Source of the DNA: SZUA-186 sp041552135
GTDB lineage: Bacteria; Pseudomonadota; Gammaproteobacteria; UBA9214
DNA: 7,982 nucleotides
Direction: 5' to 3'
NCBI GenBank assembly: GCA_041552135.1
Contig: JBFELL010000136.1
Span: forward strand, 1-7,982
Shown: one piece after another, positions 1 to 4,922 of the stretch
Numbering within the stretch: the first letter of the stretch is position 1
Layout: every line of letters begins with the position of its first letter
Translations under genes and position numbers: made by a program
The notes under the pieces: generated by a model
Databases searched by the model: none
What the model was told of the DNA's origin: nothing
Seen by the model: only the letters and a program-made list of their open reading frames with translations

Positions 1-189
1 CCGGCCGGCTCGCGCCGGCACAATGTGCGCAACGCCTTCGCCCTCAACGGCACACCCCGGGCCCGGCATGTCGCCATCATCGATGACGTCATGACATCCG
101 GCCACACGGCCAATGAACTGGCACGGGTGCTGCAAGGTGCCGGCGTCGAGATCATCGAGGTCTGGGTGGTCGCCCGTGCGGGGCGGTGA
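1..189 (+). CDS. comF: ComF family protein (phosphoribosyltransferase-like), 3' end only
   Basis: Reading frame 1 is open from the window edge to a TGA at 187-189 and gives the last 62 residues of a protein whose start lies outside the window. It carries an NVRNAF stretch (residues 9-14 of the fragment) and then a PRPP-binding loop of the type I phosphoribosyltransferase family, hydrophobic residues followed by IIDDVMTSGHT (27-37). It ends in an EVWVVARAGR tail. This order is typical of ComF/GntX proteins. In naturally competent bacteria ComF takes part in uptake or processing of transforming DNA; in other proteobacteria its role is poorly defined, and no substrate can be read from the sequence. 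The gene converges on ubiA, so it is not part of the minus-strand operon. Family assignment is confident; cellular role is not. Confidence 0.88.
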   Translation, partial: PAGSRRHNVRNAFALNGTPRARHVAIIDDVMTSGHTANELARVLQGAGVEIIEVWVVARAGR

Positions 190-207
190 GCATAGGGTTT
201 GAAATAA

Positions 208-452
208 TCACCGCAAAGACGCAAAGGACGCAAGGCAAATAACAGGGCCAAAACCGAATCCGCGGCATTGTAGGTAGGGTTAGCCCGAAGGGCGTAACCC
301 GACGTTTCGCGTGCACCCTGTCGGGTTAAGGCGCTAACGCGCCAAACCCGACCTACACAACCTGTTTTTAGAATTATTTTTCATTGCGATCTTTGCGTCT
401 TTGCGGTGAAAGGTTTCGGGTTTTCTCTGCGCCCTCTGCGTCTCTGCGCTGA
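208..452. repeat. Nested inverted-repeat element between comF and ubiA
   Basis: The 288-base gap between the convergent comF and ubiA genes holds no credible gene and is almost wholly repeat. The left arm at 208-234 (TCACCGCAAAGACGCAAAGG and onward) is matched in inverted orientation at 383-409, by my hand alignment 24 of 27 positions. A diverged third copy of the inverted arm follows at 425-452 (CTCTGCG...CTCTGCGTCTCTGCGCTGA). Between the arms sits a different, GC-rich double palindrome (270-356, listed separately). The arms are of a type I recall as scattered in intergenic regions of many bacteria. No transposase is present, so any mobility would have to be non-autonomous. The same arms recur at 4356-4486 around a different core. 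Confidence 0.75.
270..356. repeat. Double palindrome of GTAGGTCGGGTT type, possible two-way terminator
   Basis: The outer ends 270-281 (GTAGGTAGGGTT) and 345-356 (AACCCGACCTAC) are inverted copies with one mismatch. Inside are two separate hairpins. The first is 277-300, GGGTTAGCCC / loop GAA / GGGC-G-TAACCC. The second is 320-352, GTCGGGTT-AA-GGCGC / loop TAAC / GCGCC-A-AACCCGAC. A run of five T (365-369) lies nine bases past the right end on the + strand. The structure could therefore help end comF transcription, or transcription of ubiA from the other side, although the T-run is too distant for a textbook intrinsic terminator. A related palindrome lies at 2034-2070. Structure is read directly; function is inferred. 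Confidence 0.6.
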
Positions 453-477
453 TATTTTTCCTGCAACCTGTCTGCGA

Positions 478-1341
478 TCACCTCAGCAGGTAATCCAGCA
501 ACAGACCGAGAAACACCGCCGCACCGAACCAGTTGTTGTTGATGAACGCCCGGAAACACCCCTCGCGTTCGCGATAGCGGATCAGGGCCTGCTGGTAGAG
601 CGCAAGGCCAGAGGCCACCACCACGCCGGCGAAGTAATACAGGCCGAGTTCCGCCTGGTGGCCGATCATCAGCAGACATACCAGCAGCATGGCCTGAATG
701 ATGCCGATGATCTGCCGGTCCGACTCGCCGAACAGGATCGCCGTTGACTTCACACCCAGCACCAGGTCGTCTTCCCGATCCACCATGGCGTACATGGTGT
801 CATAGGCCGTCGCCCACAGCACGGTCGCCGTAAACATCAGCCAGGCGATCGGCGGTACACTGCCGGTCTGCGCGGCAAAGGCCATGGGCACCGACCAGCC
901 GAAAGCCGCACCGAGGTAGACCTGCGGCAGATGGGTAACGCGCTTCATGAAAGGATAGGTCGCCGCCAGCAACGCGCCGACAAGCGACAACAGGATGGTC
1001 AGCAGGTTCAGCAGCAGTACCAGCCCGAAGGCCAGCAGGCACAGCCCCAGAAACAGCAGCTGCGCTTCGCGTGCGCTGATGCGCCCGGCCGCGATCGGCC
1101 GGTCCCGGGTGCGCTGTACGTGGCCGTCGATCTCGCGGTCGGCATAGTCGTTGATGACACAACCCGCCGAACGCATCAGGACCACGCCAAGGATGAAGAC
1201 CATCAGGACCAGCGGATCCGGCCGCCCTTCGCCGGCAACCAGCAAAGCCCAGAGCGTCGGCCAGAGCAGCAGGAAAATCCCGATGGGCCGGTCCAGCCGC
1301 ATCAGCAGGGCGTATTCACGCAATCGGTCAGTGATTGTCAT
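478..1341 (-). CDS. ubiA: 4-hydroxybenzoate polyprenyltransferase
   Basis: This is an inner-membrane prenyltransferase that joins a polyprenyl diphosphate tail to C3 of 4-hydroxybenzoate, the second step of ubiquinone synthesis. The 287-residue product is close to the usual family length. It has the two aspartate-rich Mg-diphosphate motifs of the UbiA superfamily: NDYADREID at 64-72 and DTMYAMVDREDD at 181-192. The conserved RLDRPIG start region (15-21) and the KST after the second motif (198-200) are also present. Several hydrophobic segments follow one another (about 20-38, 43-58, 94-127, 141-158, 164-180, 211-227, 233-250, 270-285), fitting a multi-helix membrane protein. Translation begins at an ATG with no clear Shine-Dalgarno sequence. 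It lies 45 bases after ubiC, which makes the substrate, so the two are probably co-transcribed as in the E. coli ubiCA operon. The neighbour comF runs towards it. Confidence 0.96.
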   Translation of the reverse strand: MTITDRLREYALLMRLDRPIGIFLLLWPTLWALLVAGEGRPDPLVLMVFILGVVLMRSAGCVINDYADREIDGHVQRTRDRPIAAGRISAREAQLLFLGLCLLAFGLVLLLNLLTILLSLVGALLAATYPFMKRVTHLPQVYLGAAFGWSVPMAFAAQTGSVPPIAWLMFTATVLWATAYDTMYAMVDREDDLVLGVKSTAILFGESDRQIIGIIQAMLLVCLLMIGHQAELGLYYFAGVVVASGLALYQQALIRYREREGCFRAFINNNWFGAAVFLGLLLDYLLR

Positions 1342-1386
1342 GCCGGTGTTGTACTACATTTTGGCCCGCATAATCCACGGGCAGGT

Positions 1387-1995
1387 TCACATTTTCCGGG
1401 CCGGGCGATGCGCATCCGCGCAAGGAAAGCCGGGCAGGAAGATCTCGCTGACCAGCAGCGGCCTGCTGCCGATACGGAAAACCGAGCGGCGTCCCCAGAT
1501 GGTCTGCACATCCTTGTCCACCGCCTGCGTGGCGTCTGCAAACAACGCCTGGCCCGGCAGTATGCGCGCCAGTTCCACTGTGCCGCGCTGCATGCCGGGG
1601 TCGGCGAACAGCATGGCGCCCAGCGGCCGCGTACCGAGATGCGCCAGCCGCTGCAGCTTGCCGCACAGCGACGTGGCGGGGATCACGGTGCGAGCGTAGA
1701 TCCATGGCTGGTCTGCACACATCAGCTGCACCTGCCGGATGATGGCACGCGCACGGCCGCCCATGTCCAGCGCCTGCGCCTCGTCCTGGCGCGGCGTACC
1801 CCAGGCCTGCGAAATGACACGGACGCGGAACCGAGCCCCGCACAGTTGCTGCAACCGCAGGGTCAGCGAGGCTGGATCCAGCAGCCAGTAAACCAGGTCC
1901 GGCGGGATGTCGGCATGCAGGTAGCGCCGGTGTGACCGCCAGTGGGTCGCAGAATTTGGATATGTTCGGGAGCGGGGCAAGGGATTTATCGGCAC
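1387..1995 (-). CDS. ubiC: Chorismate--pyruvate lyase
   Basis: UbiC splits chorismate into 4-hydroxybenzoate and pyruvate in the cytoplasm, the first committed step of ubiquinone synthesis; the product is then used by UbiA, encoded next. Recognition rests on the WLLDPASLTLRL segment (37-48), ADQPWIYARTVIP (94-106) with the conserved active-site-type arginine, the RPLG segment (123-126), WGRRS (167-171) and LLVSEIFLP (180-188), which ends in the conserved glutamate region. At 202 residues it is longer than E. coli UbiC (165), the extra length being at the N terminus and in the DATQAVDKDVQT stretch (154-165). The start is uncertain. No in-frame ATG exists upstream of the conserved region; the best candidate is the GTG at 1993-1995, which lacks a visible ribosome binding site, and a TTG five codons on is an alternative. 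Family homology seems to begin only near residue 18. Confidence 0.92.
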   Translation of the reverse strand: MPINPLPRSRTYPNSATHWRSHRRYLHADIPPDLVYWLLDPASLTLRLQQLCGARFRVRVISQAWGTPRQDEAQALDMGGRARAIIRQVQLMCADQPWIYARTVIPATSLCGKLQRLAHLGTRPLGAMLFADPGMQRGTVELARILPGQALFADATQAVDKDVQTIWGRRSVFRIGSRPLLVSEIFLPGFPCADAHRPARKM

Positions 1996-2033
1996 GGTTT
2001 CGAAGCGGGACGGGATTATCGCATGATTTCCCT

Positions 2034-2070
2034 GTCGGGTTCGTCGCTGCGCTCCTCAACCCGACCTACT
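2034..2070. repeat. GTCGGGTT...AACCCGAC palindrome between recG and ubiC
   Basis: In the roughly 200-base gap upstream of ubiC, GTCGGGTT (2034-2041) is mirrored by AACCCGAC (2058-2065) across a 16-base loop, followed by CTACT. Its ends match those of the second hairpin at 320-356 (GTCGGGTT ... AACCCGACCTAC) but the middle differs completely. It can form a hairpin about 130 bases past the recG stop codon and about 40 bases before the ubiC start. It could affect read-through from recG into ubiC, but no T-run follows it in the minus direction. The rest of the gap (1996-2198) shows no gene and no convincing promoter. Confidence 0.6.
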
Positions 2071-2198
2071 TGTTCAGCCCCGCATGGTACCGGACTATCC
2101 CAGCGTCCCTGATCGCGTCCGGGTGGCGCACCTGCAGGAAATTGCAGTCCAGACTTGGGCACAGCGCTAAATTGCCTTTTCCCCGCAGGAAAATTCCC

Positions 2199-4304
2199 TC
2201 ACACCTCCCCGTACTGCACCGCGTCCCCCAGCCAGCGGCGGATCAGCGGCACAACATGCCCGGGGTGCCCGGCGAGTAACTGTGCAGCGGTTGCCTCCAC
2301 CGCCGCCAGCAACGCCTCGTCGCGCAGCAGGTCGGCGATATGAAACTTCATCTCGCCGGTCTGGCGTGTACCCAGGACTTCGCCCGGGCCGCGCAGCTCC
2401 ATGTCGCGCCGGGCGATTTCGAAGCCGTCATTGCTGTCGCGCAGCGCGGACAGTCGCTCGCGGGCATTCTGCGACAGCGGCGGCTGGTAGAGCAGCACGC
2501 AGCTGCTTTGCGTCTGGCCGCGGCCGACCCGGCCGCGCAGCTGGTGCAGCTGCGCCAGCCCCAGGCGTTCCGGGTTCTCGATGATCATCAGGCTGGCATT
2601 CGGCACATCCACGCCGACCTCGATCACTGTGGTCGCCACCAGTAGGTCGATCTCGCCGGCCTTGAATGCCGCCATCAGGCGTTCCTTGTCCGGTGCTTTC
2701 AGGCGCCCGTGCACCAGGCCGATGCGCATGTCGGGCAGGCTCGCCGCAAGGAATTCCGCCGTCTTTTCGGCCGCCTGGCACTGTAACACTTCGGATTCCT
2801 CGATCAGGGTACAGACCCAGTAGGCCTGCTGCCCGGCACCGCAGGCGTTTCGCACCCGCTGCATCACCTCGTCGCGCCGCGCCTGGCTGACCACCACAGT
2901 CTTCACCGGCAGGCGGCCAGGGGGCAGCTCGTCGATGACGGAGGTGTCGAGATCGGCATACACCGTCATGGCGAGCGTCCGGGGAATGGGCGTCGCCGTC
3001 ATCACCAGCTGGTGCGGGCGCAGTTCGCCGTCCCGCCCCTTGTCGCGCAGCGCAAGACGCTGGTGCACACCGAAGCGGTGCTGTTCATCGATAATGACCA
3101 GTCCCAGCCGACCGAACTCCACCTCCTCCTGGAACAGGGCATGCGTGCCGACGGCAATGCGCACACTGCCGTCGCATATGGAGCGCAGCGTGTCGCTGCG
3201 CTCCCTGCCCTTGAGCTTGCCGCTGTGCCAGGCAAGGCCGATGTCCAGCGGCGCCAGCCAGCCGGCAAAGCTGCGGTAATGCTGCTCCGCCAGCAGTTCC
3301 GTAGGTGCCATCAGCGCAACCTGGTAGCCGGCCTCGACCGCGATCAGTGCGGCACAGGCGGCCACCACCGTCTTGCCGGAGCCCACATCGCCCTGCACCA
3401 GCCGCGCCATCGGGTGCGCCCGGGCCAGGTCCTGCTGCAGTTCGTCGATGACCCGCTGCTGGGCGCCGGTCAGTTCGAACGGCAGCCCGCCGAGAAAATC
3501 CGCCACCAGTCTCTGTTCACCGGCAAGCGGCGGTGCGGCCACATGCCGCGCCCGCTGGTGGACCTGCCGCAGGCTGAGATGGTGCGCCAGCAATTCCTCG
3601 AAGGCCAGCCGCTGCTGCGCCGGGTGGCGACCTTCGAGCAACAGGTCGACAGCCGCGTCCGGCGGCGGCCGGTGGACATAGCGCAGCGCCGCGGACAGTG
3701 ACGTCAGCCTGAACGGGGCCACCAGATCCGCTGGCAACCAGTCATGCAGGACTGCGGCTTCGTCAAGGCAGTGCAGTGCCTGTTCCGTTAGCGATCTCAA
3801 CGTCAGCTGGTGCACACCCTCCGTCGCCGGGTAGACCGGTGTGAGGGTTTCCTCCACCGGCAGCGGTGCCCCCGGCTCGATGATGCGATACTCGGGATGG
3901 ATCATCTCCGCCGTGGACGGCCCGGCACGCACCTCGCCGTAACAGCGGATACCGGCCCTGCGCCGGAAGCCGGCCTGCTGTGTCGCATTGAAATGAAAAA
4001 AACGCAGCGTCAGGAAGCCGGTGCCGTCGCTGACGCGCACCAGCAGGGAACGGCGGCGGCCAAAACGCACCTCCGCCAGCTCGACCTCGCCCTGCACCAC
4101 GACCTGGTCACCGGGACGCACCGTACCCATGGGCACGACGCGGGTTCGGTCCTCGTAGCGCAGCGGCAGGTGAAACAGCACGTCCTGCAGCGTATGGATA
4201 CCGAGTCGCCCGAGACGCCCGGCCATGCGCGGACCGACGCCCTTCAGCACCGTGACCGGCATCGTGTCGAGGGTGTCGGCGGTAGTTTTGTCAGACGCGG
4301 GCAT
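2199..4304 (-). CDS. recG: ATP-dependent DNA helicase RecG
   Basis: RecG is a superfamily 2 helicase that reverses stalled replication forks and processes Holliday junctions and R-/D-loops. The 701-residue length matches E. coli RecG (about 693). In order: an N-terminal region with LKGVGPRMAGRL (20-31) and LPLRYEDRT (46-54); the OB-fold wedge domain (roughly 60-145); Walker A GDVGSGKT (305-312); PTELLAEQH (334-342); the DEQH box (406-409); TATPIPRT (436-443); HGRLKAPDKE (532-541); VATTVIEVGVDVPNA (556-570); QLRGRVGRG (588-596); and the C-terminal translocation (TRG) region with GFEIARRDMELRGPGEVLGTRQ (627-648). All helicase motifs are intact. I kept the first ATG; an ATG at residue 15 is nearly as plausible because neither has a good Shine-Dalgarno sequence. 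It is separated from ridA by a repeat-filled gap, so it may not be fully coupled to the upstream operon. Confidence 0.97.
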   Translation of the reverse strand: MPASDKTTADTLDTMPVTVLKGVGPRMAGRLGRLGIHTLQDVLFHLPLRYEDRTRVVPMGTVRPGDQVVVQGEVELAEVRFGRRRSLLVRVSDGTGFLTLRFFHFNATQQAGFRRRAGIRCYGEVRAGPSTAEMIHPEYRIIEPGAPLPVEETLTPVYPATEGVHQLTLRSLTEQALHCLDEAAVLHDWLPADLVAPFRLTSLSAALRYVHRPPPDAAVDLLLEGRHPAQQRLAFEELLAHHLSLRQVHQRARHVAAPPLAGEQRLVADFLGGLPFELTGAQQRVIDELQQDLARAHPMARLVQGDVGSGKTVVAACAALIAVEAGYQVALMAPTELLAEQHYRSFAGWLAPLDIGLAWHSGKLKGRERSDTLRSICDGSVRIAVGTHALFQEEVEFGRLGLVIIDEQHRFGVHQRLALRDKGRDGELRPHQLVMTATPIPRTLAMTVYADLDTSVIDELPPGRLPVKTVVVSQARRDEVMQRVRNACGAGQQAYWVCTLIEESEVLQCQAAEKTAEFLAASLPDMRIGLVHGRLKAPDKERLMAAFKAGEIDLLVATTVIEVGVDVPNASLMIIENPERLGLAQLHQLRGRVGRGQTQSSCVLLYQPPLSQNARERLSALRDSNDGFEIARRDMELRGPGEVLGTRQTGEMKFHIADLLRDEALLAAVEATAAQLLAGHPGHVVPLIRRWLGDAVQYGEV

Positions 4305-4322
4305 GAATTGATGAAATGCTAT

Positions 4323-4486
4323 TCAACGCAGAGATGCAGAGTAAACAAACAGATTTCACCGCAAAGAGACAAAGGACGCAAAGTCAATAATTGCAAAAAC
4401 CCGCCTCATTCCCGCGAAGGCGGGGATGACACTGGGTTTCAAACCGGCCTTTATTTCATTTTGCGCCCGCTGCGTCTGTGCGGTGA
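4323..4486. repeat. Nested inverted-repeat element between ridA and recG
   Basis: Most of the 189-base gap between ridA and recG is repeat. The left arm at 4356-4383 (TCACCGCAAAGAGACAAAGG and onward) is matched inverted at 4461-4486 (TTGCGCCCGC...GTGCGGTGA), by hand about 20 of 26 positions. A further diverged direct copy of the left arm precedes it (4323-4342, TCAACGCAGAGATGCAGAGT). Between the arms lies an unrelated palindrome (4406-4429). The same arms occur at 208-452 around a different core, and the A-rich and T-rich sequence just inside the arms is also alike at the two loci. No gene is seen in this gap. Confidence 0.72.
4406..4429. repeat. TCATTCCCGCGAAGGCGGGGATGA palindrome core
   Basis: A compact hairpin lies inside the ridA/recG repeat: TCAT-T-CCCGC pairs with GCGGG-G-ATGA across a GAAG loop, giving ten pairs including one T-G wobble. 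The ATTCCCGCGAAGGCGGG motif is one I recognise as a widespread intergenic repeat in proteobacteria. It could act as an RNA hairpin between ridA and recG (transcript stabilising or partial terminator), but no T-run follows it on the minus strand. Confidence 0.6.
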
Positions 4487-4493
4487 ATTTCCG

Positions 4494-4883
4494 TCAGCCA
4501 CCGCCCAGCACCATGATCGCATCCATCTCCACCTGCGCGCCCTTGGGCAGGGCCGCGACACCGACCGCGGCACGTGCCGGGTACGGTTGCCGGAAATAAT
4601 CGGCCATCACCTGGTTGACCAGTGCGAAATGGTCGAGGTCGGTCAGGAAGATATTCAGTTTGGCGACATCGGCGAGACTACCGCCGGCGGCGGCAGCGAC
4701 GGCCGCGAGATTATCGAACACCTGTCGTATCTGCGCCTCCATGCCGGTCTCGACCAGTTCCATGGTCTCGGGTATCAGCGGTATCTGGCCGGACAGGTAC
4801 ACGGTATCGCCGGTGCGTACCGCCTGGGAATAGGTGCCGATGGCCTGGGGTGCCTGGTCGGTCTTGATGGTTTCACGTGTCAT
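4494..4883 (-). CDS. ridA: RidA family enamine/imine deaminase (YjgF/YER057c/UK114)
   Basis: RidA proteins hydrolyse reactive enamine/imine intermediates, such as 2-aminoacrylate released by PLP enzymes, to the 2-keto acid and ammonia, protecting PLP enzymes from damage. They act as cytoplasmic trimers with active sites between subunits. The 129-residue product matches E. coli RidA (128). Visible family features are AIGTYSQAV (14-22), LSGQIP (30-35), the YPARA segment with the catalytic arginine R104, and VEMDAI with the conserved glutamate E119. The cysteine found two residues after this arginine in E. coli RidA is alanine here (A106); that cysteine is not needed in all active members. Start is ATG with a good AAGGAAG ribosome binding site. 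It follows spoT by 39 bases and is probably co-transcribed with it; the gmk-rpoZ-spoT-ridA order is also known from Pseudomonas. Confidence 0.95.
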   Translation of the reverse strand: MTRETIKTDQAPQAIGTYSQAVRTGDTVYLSGQIPLIPETMELVETGMEAQIRQVFDNLAAVAAAAGGSLADVAKLNIFLTDLDHFALVNQVMADYFRQPYPARAAVGVAALPKGAQVEMDAIMVLGGG

Positions 4884-4888
4884 GCAGG

Positions 4889-4895
4889 CTTCCTT
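4889..4895 (-). promoter_or_regulatory. ribosome binding site of ridA
   Basis: On the minus strand AAGGAAG lies five bases before the ridA ATG (4881-4883). It is the clearest Shine-Dalgarno sequence in the window along with that of rpoZ, and supports the chosen start. Confidence 0.7.
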
Positions 4896-4922
4896 GGTTA
4901 AGGGTAAATGAACGTGCCGGTC

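Noticed and set aside
208..452. CRISPR-like array from the repeated CGCAAAGACGCAAAGG motif
   Set aside because: The copies are inverted rather than regularly spaced direct repeats, there are no equal-length spacers, and no cas genes lie nearby.
931..1935. + strand open frame of 334 codons opposite ubiA and ubiC
   Set aside because: Gln/Arg/His-rich composition and full overlap with two genes of known family on the other strand mark it as a shadow frame.
2010..2050. Possible sigma-70 promoter for ubiC using GATAAT (minus strand, 2015-2020)
   Set aside because: The -10-like hexamer has no acceptable -35 partner about 17 bases upstream, where the palindrome lies; too weak to report as a feature.
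3810..4901. + strand open frame of 363 codons spanning the recG 5' end, the repeat gap and ridA
   Set aside because: It runs antisense through two clear genes and straight through the intergenic repeat, with no recognisable protein motif; an incidental open frame.
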